This document shows positions 53,563-63,583 of a DNA stretch of 64,000 nt, in pieces. Made by a program: the position numbers and the translations under genes. The notes under the pieces were generated by a model, which did not search any database, was not told the DNA's origin, and worked only from the letters and a program-made list of their open reading frames with translations. This DNA is from an uncultured Maribacter sp. (GTDB lineage: Bacteria > Bacteroidota > Bacteroidia > Flavobacteriales > Flavobacteriaceae). Numbering within the stretch: the stretch's first letter is position 1; the number at the start of each line of letters is the position of its first letter. The stretch is taken from contig CANNFY010000001.1 of assembly GCA_947504045.1 (NCBI GenBank), forward strand, positions 620,001 to 684,000. The letters are read 5' to 3'.

Positions 53563-54419
53563 TATAATACATTCAACATTTGTTCTTTAATCTTTTCTAA
53601 CTCATCTTTCATTTGCACTACTATTTGTTGCATAGGCGCAAAATTGGCTTTAGAGCCAATGGTATTAATTTCTCTACCTATTTCTTGACAAATAAATCCT
53701 AATTTTTTTCCATTACTATCTGCAGAATTTAGCGTTTTTTCAAAATACTCTAAATGGTTTTTTAAACGAACTTTCTCTTCTGTAATGTCATATTTTTCTA
53801 GATAATATATAAGTTCTTGTTCAAACCTATTGGCATCTAAATCTACAGTTAAATCTGCAACCGCTTTTTCTAATTTTTCGCGTATTGCTACTTGTCTGTC
53901 TGGATCTATTTTTTTTACTTCTTCAAGTAAATTTTTTAGTTTATTTAGTCTATGATTAAAATCGGTTTCTAAAACGCTTCCTTCCTCTGATCTAAATTTA
54001 TTTATTTCTTGTAAAGCTTCAATTAGTGCTTCTTTAATAGATACATATTCTTCTTCATCTATATCTTCTTTATCCGTTTTCATAGCATCTGGCAAACGTA
54101 ATGCCATTTCTAATAAACGTAAAGAATCGCCATCTGCTATAGATTTTAATTGCTGCATATATTGCTTTACAGTAACTTCATTAACCTGAGCAGAGGTGTT
54201 ATCTCCTGTATTTTCTATATACAAGCCAAAATCTACTTTACCACGAACCAAAGAGCTTGCTATTACTTTTCGTAATTCTAATTCCTTTTCTCTGTATGCA
54301 GAAGGCATTCTTGCATTTAGATCTAAGTTTTTGCTATTTAAAGATTTTAGCTCTACAGTTATTTTTTTTGAGGGAAGTTGTATTACGTGTTTCCCAAACC
54401 CGGTCATGGATTGAATCAT
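53562..54419 (-). CDS. yicC: YicC family protein (endoribonuclease-like)
   Basis: 285 residues from the ATG at 54419, which gives the standard MIQSMTGFGK start; an upstream in-frame start at 54440 lies inside the -7 box. Conserved blocks are ELKSLNSKNLDLNARMP, EELIYYLEKYDITEEKVRLK (as ELIYYLEKYDITEE), and FICQEIGREINTIGSK. E. coli YicC cleaves RNA; its partner and substrates in Bacteroidota are unknown. It heads the yicC-gmk-nadD operon. Confidence 0.93.
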   Translation of the reverse strand: MIQSMTGFGKHVIQLPSKKITVELKSLNSKNLDLNARMPSAYREKELELRKVIASSLVRGKVDFGLYIENTGDNTSAQVNEVTVKQYMQQLKSIADGDSLRLLEMALRLPDAMKTDKEDIDEEEYVSIKEALIEALQEINKFRSEEGSVLETDFNHRLNKLKNLLEEVKKIDPDRQVAIREKLEKAVADLTVDLDANRFEQELIYYLEKYDITEEKVRLKNHLEYFEKTLNSADSNGKKLGFICQEIGREINTIGSKANFAPMQQIVVQMKDELEKIKEQMLNVL

Positions 54420-54437
54420 ATATAGATTATTTGCCTG

Positions 54438-54445
54438 CAAAGATA
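54438..54445 (-). promoter_or_regulatory. -7 promoter box for yicC-gmk-nadD
   Basis: Minus-strand TATCTTTG, a full match to TANNTTTG, 18 bp before the yicC ATG. It fixes the start codon. Confidence 0.6.
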
Positions 54446-54609
54446 ATTAAAGGATCTTATTAAAAAGTAATTGCCTAATTTTTAATAAGCATAACGTTCT
54501 TAGTTTAAAGTAAACTGTATTACTATAAAATTGCCAAATACATTTTTAGTTAAAGCCAGATTGTTACTATTCTAATAAGTTCCCTTACATACATAATGTT
54601 GTTATGGCT

Positions 54610-55662
54610 TTAAATTCCTAAAATATTTTTTAGCATATTTTTATCTATTTCACCACCTGCAAAATCATCAAAGGTTTTTTGCGTAGCTTCTATAATATGC
54701 TTTTTAATAAAAGGAGCTCCTTCTCGCGCGCCTTGTTCTGGGCTTTTCATACAACACTCCCACTCCATAACTGCCCAAACATTACAATTGTATTGTGTAA
54801 GTTTAGAAAATATACCACTAAAATCTACCTGTCCGTCTCCTGGAGACCTAAATCTACCTGCTCTGTCTATCCAATCTGAATACCCCCCATAAACACCTTG
54901 CTTACCTGTTGGGTTAAATTCTGCATCTTTTACATGAAAAGCTTTTATAAAAGAATGGTAATGATCTATAAATGTCAAATAATCTAAATGTTGTAAGACA
55001 TAATGACTTGGATCATATAACATATTTACACGTTTGTGGTTATTTGTTGCTTGTAAAAAACGTTCAAAAGAAACCCCATCGTGTAAATCTTCTCCTGGGT
55101 GTATTTCATAACAAACATCTACCCCTTGATCATCAAAATGGTTAAGAATAGGCAACCATCTTTTTGCTAACTCTTCAAAACCCATTTTTACCAATCCTGC
55201 AGGTCTTTGCGGCCATGGGTAAACAGTATGCCAAAGTAATGCTCCAGAAAAAGTTGCATGTGCATTAATACCTAATCTTCTACTTGCTGTTCCAGCTTTT
55301 TTTACGGTTTCTATTGCCCATTCTGTTCTTGCTTTTGGATTATTTTTTACAGCATCTGGAGCAAAACCATCAAACATAGTATCATACGCAGGGTTAACTG
55401 CTACCAATTGCCCTTGTAAGTGTGTAGACAGTTCTGTAATTTCTAAACCATAAGAGTTAATTTTACCTTTTAACTCATCACAATACGTTTGGCTTTCTGC
55501 CGCTTTATCTAAATCTATTAAAAAAGATTCCCAGGTAGGTATTTGTATACCTTTGTACCCTAAATCTGATGCCCATTTACACATACCATCTAGAGTGTTA
55601 AATGGTGCTTTATTATCTACAAATTGTGCTAAAAAAACAGCAGGCCCTTTAATTGTATTCAT
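54610..55662 (-). CDS. Sugar phosphate isomerase/epimerase (xylose-isomerase-like TIM barrel)
   Basis: 350 residues, no signal peptide, cytoplasmic. The likely metal ligands are the Glu in CYEIHPGEDLHDGVSF, the Asp in MLYDPSHYVLQHLD, the His in AFHVKDAEF and the Glu in VMEWECC. Members of this group act on keto- and inosose-type sugars, often with Gfo/Idh/MocA dehydrogenases. One such dehydrogenase and an MFS transporter lie downstream of the opposite-strand ASCH gene, so a shared catabolic pathway is likely, but its substrate is not visible. Confidence 0.88.
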   Translation of the reverse strand: MNTIKGPAVFLAQFVDNKAPFNTLDGMCKWASDLGYKGIQIPTWESFLIDLDKAAESQTYCDELKGKINSYGLEITELSTHLQGQLVAVNPAYDTMFDGFAPDAVKNNPKARTEWAIETVKKAGTASRRLGINAHATFSGALLWHTVYPWPQRPAGLVKMGFEELAKRWLPILNHFDDQGVDVCYEIHPGEDLHDGVSFERFLQATNNHKRVNMLYDPSHYVLQHLDYLTFIDHYHSFIKAFHVKDAEFNPTGKQGVYGGYSDWIDRAGRFRSPGDGQVDFSGIFSKLTQYNCNVWAVMEWECCMKSPEQGAREGAPFIKKHIIEATQKTFDDFAGGEIDKNMLKNILGI

Positions 55663-55839
55663 ATAAAAAATATTATGTTTCTTTTTTTAGTAAGATACGC
55701 CATATTTACCTATATATAAAGAGATAAGGCTTTTTAGTACTAAAACTTTACTAAAAAAATTAAGTCGTTTTCTTAAAATAATTTACCTTGTAGGTTCTTA
55801 TTTAACAATATCATAATAAATAAACACGTTTACTATACC

Positions 55840-56304
55840 ATGGACAACTCTTCGGCAAGAAATATGTGGGGCGATTATCTGGATCAGCATTTAGAAGATG
55901 CTTTTCATGAAGCTCCAAAAACTATTCATTTTTGTGATAACGAAAAAGATGCGAATGAATGTGCTAATCTTGTAAAATCTGGCATAAAAAAAGCCACTAC
56001 AGACTCTTTAATTGGTATTCAAAAAAGAGAAGAAAAATTACCTAAAATAGGTGATTTTACAGTAATTACTAACTGGGAAGGAGAAGCACAATGTATTGTA
56101 GAAACAACTAAAGTTACTTTAAAACCTTTTTTTAGTGTTGATGATGCTTATGCTAGTAAAGAAGGAGAAGGAGACAAATCTTTAGCCTATTGGAGAAAGG
56201 TACATTGGGATTATTATTCTAGAGAATTAAAAAACTATAATAAAAAACCTAGCGAGAGTATGATTGTAGTTTGTCAAGAATTTAATGTTGTATTTAAACG
56301 ATAA
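55840..56304 (+). CDS. ASCH-domain protein
   Basis: 154 residues. The ASCH fold has a GxKxAT-like start (GIKKATTDSLI) and a conserved sheet (PKIGDFTVITNWEGEAQCIV) with YWRKVHWDYY later. ASCH domains bind RNA or modified nucleosides; some are amidohydrolases that act on N4-acetylcytidine. It is read opposite to its sugar-gene neighbours and has its own terminator. Confidence 0.85.
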   Translation: MDNSSARNMWGDYLDQHLEDAFHEAPKTIHFCDNEKDANECANLVKSGIKKATTDSLIGIQKREEKLPKIGDFTVITNWEGEAQCIVETTKVTLKPFFSVDDAYASKEGEGDKSLAYWRKVHWDYYSRELKNYNKKPSESMIVVCQEFNVVFKR

Positions 56305-56322
56305 TCAAAAACTAATAAAAAC

Positions 56323-56356
56323 AAAATGCTGCTTAAATTAAGCAGCATTTTTTTTA
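56323..56356 (+). terminator. Rho-independent terminator after the ASCH gene
   Basis: A 12- to 14-bp palindromic stem (AAAATGCTGCTT with AAGCAGCATTTT) and a T tract. Being palindromic, it may also end the convergent Gfo/Idh/MocA transcript. Confidence 0.8.
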
Positions 56357-56374
56357 TTCTATAAAAAATATGGT

Positions 56375-57514
56375 TTATGACTCTAAAGTAACCCAAGTAT
56401 TACCCGCTTTATGAGATTCTACGGTTGCTTCTATAAAATTCATACCACGAACCCCATCTAACATTGTAGGAAACTCTCCATCATTATAATCCTCTCCTCT
56501 TATTGCTTTTGCTGCTCCTAGGTAAATATTTGCCATAGAATCAAAAATACCTTCTGGGTGCCCTGGAGGTAGTTTAGTGCCTCCTAAAGATAATTCTGAG
56601 TTATACGCATGCCCTGGCTTATATACTTGCATTGGTTCTGTATCGCTTAACTTATATAAGTAATTAGGATTCTCTTGTTCCCATTTAAAAGCTGCTTTTT
56701 CCCCGTAAATTGCAATAGATAAGCCATTTTCCTCTCCTGTAGCTACTTGGCTAGATCGTATTAGCCCTTTTACATGATCACTCATACGAACTAAAACAGT
56801 ACCATCTACATCCATCTGGTTATCTTCATACAAATAATTAAAATCGGAAAGAATAGAATTTATTTTTAATCCTGTAGTATACTCAATAAGATTAAATGCA
56901 TGTACACCTATATCTCCAATACAAGAACTAATTCCTGCTTTTTTAGGGTCTAACCTCCAAACAGATGAGCGCTTTTCTTGGTCATGAATTATAGTGTTTA
57001 TCCAACCTTGGTAATACGCTGCATCTACCTTATGTATTTTTCCTAACACTCCAGACTTAATCATTTCGCGCATTTGGCGTACCATTGGGTAACCTGTATA
57101 CGTATGCGTTAAAGCAAAAACAACTCCAGATTTTTTATGTGCTTCTTGTAATATTTTTGCTTCTTCTAAACTAGTTGTCATTGGTTTTTCGCAAATAACA
57201 TGAAAACCATTATCTAGTAACTTTTTAGCCATTGGAAAATGAAGAAAATTTGGCGTAAGTACAGAACAGACCTGTATACGCTCTTCTTTAGGCAACTTCA
57301 TTTCTTCTTCAATAAAAGTATCAAAGTCTTTATATACTCTATTTGTAGGTATATCAATTTCTTTTGCAAAAGCAATATTGGTATCAAAATCTGGGTTAAA
57401 TACCGCTCCTGTTATTTGGTAATTGTCATTTATATATGATGCTACTCTATGTAATACTCCAATAAGTGAATCTCCGCCTCCACCTAAAATTCCTAATCTA
57501 ATTTTTTTACTCAT
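56375..57514 (-). CDS. Gfo/Idh/MocA family oxidoreductase
   Basis: 379 residues. N-terminal Rossmann fold with GILGGGGDSLIGVLHRVA; the conserved CEKPMT with the catalytic-site Lys at about 110; and a C-terminal alpha/beta domain (DIGVHAFNLIEYTTG). It oxidises or reduces a sugar or inositol with NAD(P). It follows the MFS gene by 26 bp in the same operon. Confidence 0.9.
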   Translation of the reverse strand: MSKKIRLGILGGGGDSLIGVLHRVASYINDNYQITGAVFNPDFDTNIAFAKEIDIPTNRVYKDFDTFIEEEMKLPKEERIQVCSVLTPNFLHFPMAKKLLDNGFHVICEKPMTTSLEEAKILQEAHKKSGVVFALTHTYTGYPMVRQMREMIKSGVLGKIHKVDAAYYQGWINTIIHDQEKRSSVWRLDPKKAGISSCIGDIGVHAFNLIEYTTGLKINSILSDFNYLYEDNQMDVDGTVLVRMSDHVKGLIRSSQVATGEENGLSIAIYGEKAAFKWEQENPNYLYKLSDTEPMQVYKPGHAYNSELSLGGTKLPPGHPEGIFDSMANIYLGAAKAIRGEDYNDGEFPTMLDGVRGMNFIEATVESHKAGNTWVTLES

Positions 57515-57540
57515 CTACTTCTATTTAACTTTTAAACAAT

Positions 57541-58773
57541 TTATGCCATAGCATCTTCTACATGTCCAATTCTATTTTTTTCAATCTTGTTTCGCATAAA
57601 AAATAAAATTCCGAATAAAATTACTAAAGCTATTGGAAAATATACCACTATTCCTAAAACAGCTTTTCCTGCTGCAATTTCTGCTAAAGCTCCAGATAAC
57701 CCAGATGCTAATGCATTATTTTTTTCTTCATCTAACCAAGAACCAATTACCGGATTCCATACCGATGTTGCAAACATTCCTGCACCACCTACAAGAGACA
57801 TTCCTAAAGCCCCTGTTTTTGGCAGATATTCCGATACAAAACCAATCATAGTTGGCCAAAAATAACATACTCCTAATGCAAATAATGCTGCTGCAACGTA
57901 AATCATAGAACCATCTACTACGCTCATAAGATAAATGGCAAGACTTGTAATTATTGCAGACATCCAAAGTACTCCTGTTGGGTTTAATTTATGTACTATT
58001 GGGCCAGCAAAAAACCTTCCTAAAGCCATAATACCTGTAACTAATGCTAGTACTAACATTGGGCTTGCTCCTGAGCTTCCTAAAATAGTTTCTATCCACT
58101 GTTGTGGTATAAATTCAGAAACTGCTGTTAAGGTCATACAAAGCGCTATAAAAATAAATAAAGGGTTTGCTAATGCTTTAATATTACTAGAAGTGTTAGA
58201 TGCTATATTCTTACGTTCTGGAAACTCTTGGGTAAATACTAGATAACCATATATTAAAGTAGGTATTAACATGGTTGCAATTAGAGTTTGCCAACCCATA
58301 CCAGCATCTGTTAAAAATTTAGTTACCAATGCCCCTATTACTAAACCTCCAGGAAACCATACATGAAACTTGTTTAGCATAGCGGTTCTATTATTGGTAT
58401 ACATTTCGGCTATCATTGGGTTACATGCCGCTTCTACAGAACCATTTGCAAAACCAATAAAAAAGGTAGATATAATTAAAGTCCAAAAGCCTCCTGCAAA
58501 AATGGTTAGTAATAATCCTAACATGTGACATACAAAAGCAACAATCATTAATTTTTTTGCTCCAACAGTATTATAAAGTAATCCTCCTAAAATCATAGCT
58601 AATGGAAAACCTAAAAAAGCCATACTGTTTATCCATCCTAATTCTTTATTAGATATTTCAAAATCTATACCTAATTGTGTTAAGATACCTGCTCTAATAG
58701 CAAATGTCATGGAGGTTACAATTAGCGAAATACATGCTGCTAAAAATATCTGATTTTTCTTTACTTCTTTCAT
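57541..58773 (-). CDS. MFS transporter, probably for a sugar
   Basis: 410 residues with 12 TM helices. Between TM2 and TM3 the loop GGLLYNTVGAKKLMIVAF has the G-x4-D/N-x-x-G-x-R/K-K pattern of the major facilitator family. Its neighbours point to uptake of a sugar or related compound. The DinB gene 38 bp upstream is on the same strand and may share its promoter. Confidence 0.88.
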   Translation of the reverse strand: MKEVKKNQIFLAACISLIVTSMTFAIRAGILTQLGIDFEISNKELGWINSMAFLGFPLAMILGGLLYNTVGAKKLMIVAFVCHMLGLLLTIFAGGFWTLIISTFFIGFANGSVEAACNPMIAEMYTNNRTAMLNKFHVWFPGGLVIGALVTKFLTDAGMGWQTLIATMLIPTLIYGYLVFTQEFPERKNIASNTSSNIKALANPLFIFIALCMTLTAVSEFIPQQWIETILGSSGASPMLVLALVTGIMALGRFFAGPIVHKLNPTGVLWMSAIITSLAIYLMSVVDGSMIYVAAALFALGVCYFWPTMIGFVSEYLPKTGALGMSLVGGAGMFATSVWNPVIGSWLDEEKNNALASGLSGALAEIAAGKAVLGIVVYFPIALVILFGILFFMRNKIEKNRIGHVEDAMA

Positions 58774-58811
58774 TTATTATAATTTATTTGGTTGTTGCAT
58801 TGTTAAAAAAA

Positions 58812-59255
58812 TTACCTCTTATACAAGGCAAAATCTAGTATTAAAGGGTCTACACCTATTTTATTAAAATCTACTTCAATTTTCCCTCTGTGTTGTGTAG
58901 AAAAATTTATTATGTGGAATAGCATGTCTTGAAGGGTATTAGTAAATAGCCTTCCTTCAGAATTTTCATAATCAATCCTATCTTCAAAATCATCTGCATT
59001 ACTAGTTATTTCAAAAGAACTCCTTTGGTTTTCATAGTGTATATCTCCCCATTCCTTTACAGAATGTATTTGTTTTAAAGTATAGGTTGGAGCAACCTTT
59101 AATATTCTACTATTCCAGATATGATGTGTATTTAAAATACAACTAAACAAAGAAATTGTTTCCTCTGAAACTGTTTCCATTGCAATACACTGGTCTATTA
59201 TTTTTTTATTACAGTAAAAATTATAATCAAAAATTTGATTAAAAAAAGCCTTCAT
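58812..59255 (-). CDS. DinB-like protein
   Basis: 147 residues of four-helix DinB/YfiT type. Possible metal-binding histidines are in NTHHIWNSRI and in NFSTQHRGKIEV near the C-terminus. The family includes metal-dependent thiol transferases and many proteins without known role. It lies upstream of the MFS gene on the same strand; any shared pathway is inference. Confidence 0.8.
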   Translation of the reverse strand: MKAFFNQIFDYNFYCNKKIIDQCIAMETVSEETISLFSCILNTHHIWNSRILKVAPTYTLKQIHSVKEWGDIHYENQRSSFEITSNADDFEDRIDYENSEGRLFTNTLQDMLFHIINFSTQHRGKIEVDFNKIGVDPLILDFALYKR

Positions 59256-59786
59256 AATTCTCTTTTATTACTTAATCCCCTTAATATTTAAAACTAGTAT
59301 TGTATTAGAAGTAATTATTTGTTCCATTTTTTAGCTGGGGGTTTTACAAATTTTTACAGTCCTAAATAATTATATATACTCCAAAAATAACGGTAATTAT
59401 CGTATTGCACAATTATAAATTACTACAACGTTATAGTAAATCTTTCGTAATAATTATACCAAATAAATGTAAAAAATTAATTTTATAATACTTAATTTAA
59501 GAATTAAATAATTACACGAAAAGGAAATTTTTAGGATGTAATTGTAGTTGAAAACGAAAAAAATGATGGTTGATACACTAAAGAAATATGTGAAAATGGA
59601 CTTACTATTTCTTGATTACTAAACTTCTGAATATGTTGAAAAAAATTTTACCCTATATTCAAATTATCTAGAAAAAAACAAAGAATGCACCCTTTAATTA
59701 ATAGATTAACAAATTTTTAATACTATAATTTGTAATTTTTTAGCCCCAACAACGTTCTAATTGTATATTAATAAAATTTTACAATC
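59256..59786. other. Long AT-rich intergenic region, no gene seen
   Basis: 531 bp without a convincing gene, tRNA or strong hairpin. A 19-codon frame at 59563-59622 has no support. No perfect TANNTTTG box sits near the small frame at 59787. Confidence 0.5.
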
Positions 59787-59873
59787 ATGGACAACTATTA
59801 TATTTTTCTTGCTTTGTACGTGATGGCATATATATTCTCATTAGTATTTAAGCCACACATTAAAAAACAATAG
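59787..59873 (+). CDS. Possible 28-residue single-TM small protein
   Basis: An ATG frame encodes MDNYYIFLALYVMAYIFSL and a short tail KPHIKKQ. One TM helix (about 5-22) and a basic tail fit the class of membrane microproteins. It is followed 39 bp later by a strong terminator. No Shine-Dalgarno is needed in this phylum, and no clear promoter is seen. It could also be chance; homologues in relatives would settle it. Confidence 0.35.
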   Translation: MDNYYIFLALYVMAYIFSLVFKPHIKKQ

Positions 59874-59912
59874 TTTTAGTGTAGCCTAAAACTATATTTA
59901 AATATTTTATAC

Positions 59913-59948
59913 AAAAAAGCCCTAGTAATGGATTACTAGGGCTTTTTT
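59913..59948. terminator. Strong bidirectional terminator after nrdA
   Basis: A 17-bp perfect stem (59913-59929 with 59932-59948) around GG; A and T runs flank it, so it can work for minus-strand nrdA and for plus-strand transcription. Confidence 0.85.
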
Positions 59949-59965
59949 ATATTATTTCTTATAAT

Positions 59966-62461
59966 TTAAGAACCGCACATTAAACAATCGTCATCTGCTT
60001 GACCTTCTTTAGCTCTTGCTATCATTTCCTTCATTTCTTCAGGAGTTAAAGGTTGCACATCTAATTCTTGTTGTACAGGTGTTGCTTTTACCTCCATAGA
60101 AGCTGCTTCTTCAGCAGATGGTGCCGCCTGTGGTGTAGTAGCTGCCGCTACTTCTGCTTCTGCAGCAACACTAACTGGCACTTCTTTTTTCTTTGTATTA
60201 TCTAATGTAAATTTAATAGCGTCTACTGCTGCCTTAGTACGTAGGTAATACATACCTGTTTTTAAACCGCTCTTCCATGCATAAAAGTGCATTGAAGTTA
60301 ATTTAGAGTAGTTCGCATTTTCCATGAATAAGTTTAAAGACTGGCTTTGATCTATGAAGTAGCCTCTATGGCGACTCATATCAATAATATCTTTCATACT
60401 TAATTCCCAAACCGTTTTATATAAGTCTCTAATATCTTGAGGTATAGTTTCTATATGTTGTATAGATCCATTAGCACGCATTAGCTCTTGCTTCATGTTT
60501 TCATTCCACATTCCAAGCTCTACTAAATCTTCTAATAAGTGTTTATTTACAACAATAAATTCTCCAGAAAGTACTCTTCTTGTATAAATATTAGATGTGT
60601 ATGGTTCAAAACACTCATTGTTTCCTAATATTTGAGAGGTAGAAGCTGTTGGCATAGGGGCAACTAATAAAGAGTTACGAACACCGTTCTTTACTACGTC
60701 TTTTCTTAATTTATCCCAGTTCCATCTTCCAGAAAGTTCCTCATCTTTAATTCCCCAAAGGTTATATTGAAATTCTCCTTTTGACATTGGAGAACCTTCA
60801 TAAGAAGAGTAAGCACCTTCTTCTTTTGCCATTTCCATAGAAGCGGTTACGGCTGCAAAATAAAGGGTTTCAAATATTTCTTGGTTTAATTTTTTTGCAT
60901 CATCACTTGTAAAAGGCATACGCAACATAATAAATGTATCTGCAAGACCTTGCACTCCTAACCCAATAGGTCTATGACGCATATTAGAATTTTCTGCTTC
61001 TTTTACAGGGTAATAGTTTCTATCTATTACTTTATTTAAGTTTCTGGTTACTCTTTTTGTAACTTTAAATAGTTCTTTATGGTTAAATTCTCCATTTTTA
61101 ACAAACATTGGCAATGCAATAGATGCTAAATTACATACTGCAACTTCGTCTGGAGAGGTATACTCCATTATCTCTGTACATAAGTTTGAAGAACGTATTG
61201 TTCCTAGGTTTTTTTGGTTACTCTTACGGTTAGCTGCATCTTTATACAACATATAAGGTGTTCCAGTTTCTATTTGAGATTCTAATATTTTTTCCCAAAG
61301 TTCACGAGCTTTAACTGTTTTTCTTCCTTTACCATCCGCTTCATATTTTAGGTATAAAGCTTCAAACTCTTCGCTGTGTTTTGTAAAAAGACCAGGGCAT
61401 TCGTTAGGACACATTAAAGTCCAATCCTCATTAGCTTCTACTCTTTTCATAAATAAATCAGAAATCCACATAGCATAGAATAAATCACGAGCACGCATTT
61501 CTTCTTTACCATGGTTCTTTTTTAAATCTAAAAATTCGAAAATATCGGCATGCCAAGGTTCCATATAAATAGCAAAACTACCTTTACGTTTACCTCCTCC
61601 TTGGTCTACATACCTTGCTGTGTCATTAAAAACTTGCAGCATTGGAACAATACCATTAGATGTACCATTTGTACCAGCAATATAGGACCCTGTAGCTCTT
61701 ATGTTATGAATAGATAAACCTATACCTCCTGCAGATTGCGAAATTTTAGCAGTTTGTTTTAAGGTATCGTAAATACCATCTATACTATCATCTTTCATTG
61801 CTAATAAAAAGCAAGAAGACATTTGTGGTTTTGGTGTTCCAGAATTAAAAAGAGTTGGTGTAGCGTGTGTAAAATATTTTTTAGACATTAACTCATATGT
61901 TTCTATGGCTGCATCTAAATCATTTAAATGTATTCCTATAGAAACACGCATAAGCATATGCTGTGGACGTTCTGCAATTTTCCCGTTTATTTTTAATAAA
62001 TATGAACGTTCTAGTGTTTTAAAACCAAAATAGTCGTAGCCAAAATCTCGGTTATATATTATTGTAGAGTCTAGTTTTTCTGAATTTTCTAGTATTACAT
62101 TATAAACCTCATCAGACAACAACGGAGCTTCTTTATTTGTTCTTGGGTTTACATACAAGTACAAATCTTTCATTGTTTCTGAGAAAGATTTTTTTGTGTT
62201 TTTATGTAGGTTAGAAACAGATATACGAGCTGCTAGCTTTGCATAATCTGGATGCGTTGTGGTCATTGTTGCTGCAATTTCTGCTGCTAAATTATCTAGC
62301 TCAGAAGTTGTAACACCATCATACAATCCTTCTATTACTCGCATAGCCACTTTTAAAGGGTCTACTAAAGCGTTTAATCCGTAACAAAGTTTACGAACTC
62401 TTGCTGTAATTTTATCGAACATTATTAGTTCTTTTCTTCCGTCTCTTTTTACTACATACAT
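59966..62461 (-). CDS. nrdA: Ribonucleoside-diphosphate reductase, large subunit (class Ia)
   Basis: 831 residues. An ATP-cone (1-95; [15 protein letters not shown]) precedes the catalytic barrel: [11 protein letters not shown] with the active-site Cys, [20 protein letters not shown], and the redox tail DDCLMCGS at the extreme C-terminus. An Ala/Glu-rich linker of about 60 residues before the tail is longer than in E. coli NrdA. It makes dNDPs from NDPs and is read 135 bp after nrdB in the same direction, likely as one operon. Confidence 0.97.
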   Translation of the reverse strand: MYVVKRDGRKELIMFDKITARVRKLCYGLNALVDPLKVAMRVIEGLYDGVTTSELDNLAAEIAATMTTTHPDYAKLAARISVSNLHKNTKKSFSETMKDLYLYVNPRTNKEAPLLSDEVYNVILENSEKLDSTIIYNRDFGYDYFGFKTLERSYLLKINGKIAERPQHMLMRVSIGIHLNDLDAAIETYELMSKKYFTHATPTLFNSGTPKPQMSSCFLLAMKDDSIDGIYDTLKQTAKISQSAGGIGLSIHNIRATGSYIAGTNGTSNGIVPMLQVFNDTARYVDQGGGKRKGSFAIYMEPWHADIFEFLDLKKNHGKEEMRARDLFYAMWISDLFMKRVEANEDWTLMCPNECPGLFTKHSEEFEALYLKYEADGKGRKTVKARELWEKILESQIETGTPYMLYKDAANRKSNQKNLGTIRSSNLCTEIMEYTSPDEVAVCNLASIALPMFVKNGEFNHKELFKVTKRVTRNLNKVIDRNYYPVKEAENSNMRHRPIGLGVQGLADTFIMLRMPFTSDDAKKLNQEIFETLYFAAVTASMEMAKEEGAYSSYEGSPMSKGEFQYNLWGIKDEELSGRWNWDKLRKDVVKNGVRNSLLVAPMPTASTSQILGNNECFEPYTSNIYTRRVLSGEFIVVNKHLLEDLVELGMWNENMKQELMRANGSIQHIETIPQDIRDLYKTVWELSMKDIIDMSRHRGYFIDQSQSLNLFMENANYSKLTSMHFYAWKSGLKTGMYYLRTKAAVDAIKFTLDNTKKKEVPVSVAAEAEVAAATTPQAAPSAEEAASMEVKATPVQQELDVQPLTPEEMKEMIARAKEGQADDDCLMCGS

Positions 62462-62596
62462 ATTGCTACAAAGGTTTTAATGTGTGTTAAATATTAGGGT
62501 CAGCCGGTCATTAAACCAACTTAAATTAGTTTTTAACTAGTAGGTTACTATTAAATAATGGGGTGTAAAACAATAATTAAATTATTGTTTTAGCCT

Positions 62597-63583
62597 TTAA
62601 AAATCAGCATCAAAGCTTATTTTTTGAGAATCTTCATCATCATCCGTATTTAGAACACCAGCTTTTTGATATTCTGAAACTCGTTTTTCGAAGAAATTTG
62701 TTTTTCCTTGTAAGGAAATCATATCCATAAAATCGAACGGATTTGTAGAGTTGTATACTTTTTCGCATCCTAATTCTACTAACAAACGATCGGTAACAAA
62801 TTCTAGATACTGGGTCATTAACTTAGCATTCATTCCTATTAAACTAACAGGAAGAGATTCTGTTATAAACTCTCTTTCTATATTAAGAGCGTCTACTAAA
62901 ATTTCTTTTATTCTTTCTTTTGGTACTTTATTTACAATGTGGTGGTTGTGTAAATGCACAGCAAAGTCGCAATGCATACCTTCATCTCTAGAAATTAATT
63001 CGTTAGAGAATGTTAATCCAGGCATAAGACCTCTCTTTTTTAACCAATATATAGAACAGAAAGAACCTGAAAAGAAAATACCTTCTACTGCTGCAAAGGC
63101 AATTAAACGTTCTGCAAAACTTGGAGACTCTATCCATTTAAGAGCCCAATCTGCTTTTTTCTTAATTGCTGGAAAGTTTTCTATAGCCTGAAAAAGTTTG
63201 GTTTTTTCTTTATCATCTTTTACATAAGTATCTATTAAAAGAGAATATGTTTCAGAATGAATATTTTCCATCATTATTTGAAAACCATAGAAAAATTTAG
63301 CTTCTGAATATTGCACTTCATTCACAAAATTTTCTGCTAAGTTTTCGTTTACTATACCATCTGAAGCTGCAAAAAATGCAAGAATGTGTTTTATAAAATA
63401 ACGTTCATCATCACTTAACTTATTATTCCAATCTGTTAAGTCTTCATGCAAGTCTATTTCTTCTGCAGTCCATATACATGCCTCTTGTTTTTTATACCAA
63501 TCCCACAAATCATTATGCTGAATTGGAAAAATTACAAACCGATCTTTATTTTCGGCTAAAATAGGCTCTATGGATACAGACAT
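62597..63583 (-). CDS. nrdB: Ribonucleoside-diphosphate reductase, small subunit (class Ia)
   Basis: 328 residues. Metal and radical residues are present: Asp75 (AASDG), Glu106 and His109 with the radical Tyr113 in [10 protein letters not shown], then FAAVEGIFF and [10 protein letters not shown]. The presence of Tyr113 argues for a tyrosyl-radical enzyme. The gene precedes nrdA. Confidence 0.97.
   Translation of the reverse strand: MSVSIEPILAENKDRFVIFPIQHNDLWDWYKKQEACIWTAEEIDLHEDLTDWNNKLSDDERYFIKHILAFFAASDGIVNENLAENFVNEVQYSEAKFFYGFQIMMENIHSETYSLLIDTYVKDDKEKTKLFQAIENFPAIKKKADWALKWIESPSFAERLIAFAAVEGIFFSGSFCSIYWLKKRGLMPGLTFSNELISRDEGMHCDFAVHLHNHHIVNKVPKERIKEILVDALNIEREFITESLPVSLIGMNAKLMTQYLEFVTDRLLVELGCEKVYNSTNPFDFMDMISLQGKTNFFEKRVSEYQKAGVLNTDDDEDSQKISFDADF

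Noticed and set aside
54420-54440. Start at 54440 for yicC
   Set aside because: It falls in the -7 box; the family start is MIQSMTGFG at 54419.
59563-59622. 19-codon ATG frame in the 59.3-59.8 kb gap
   Set aside because: Too short, no TM helix, no promoter or terminator of its own.
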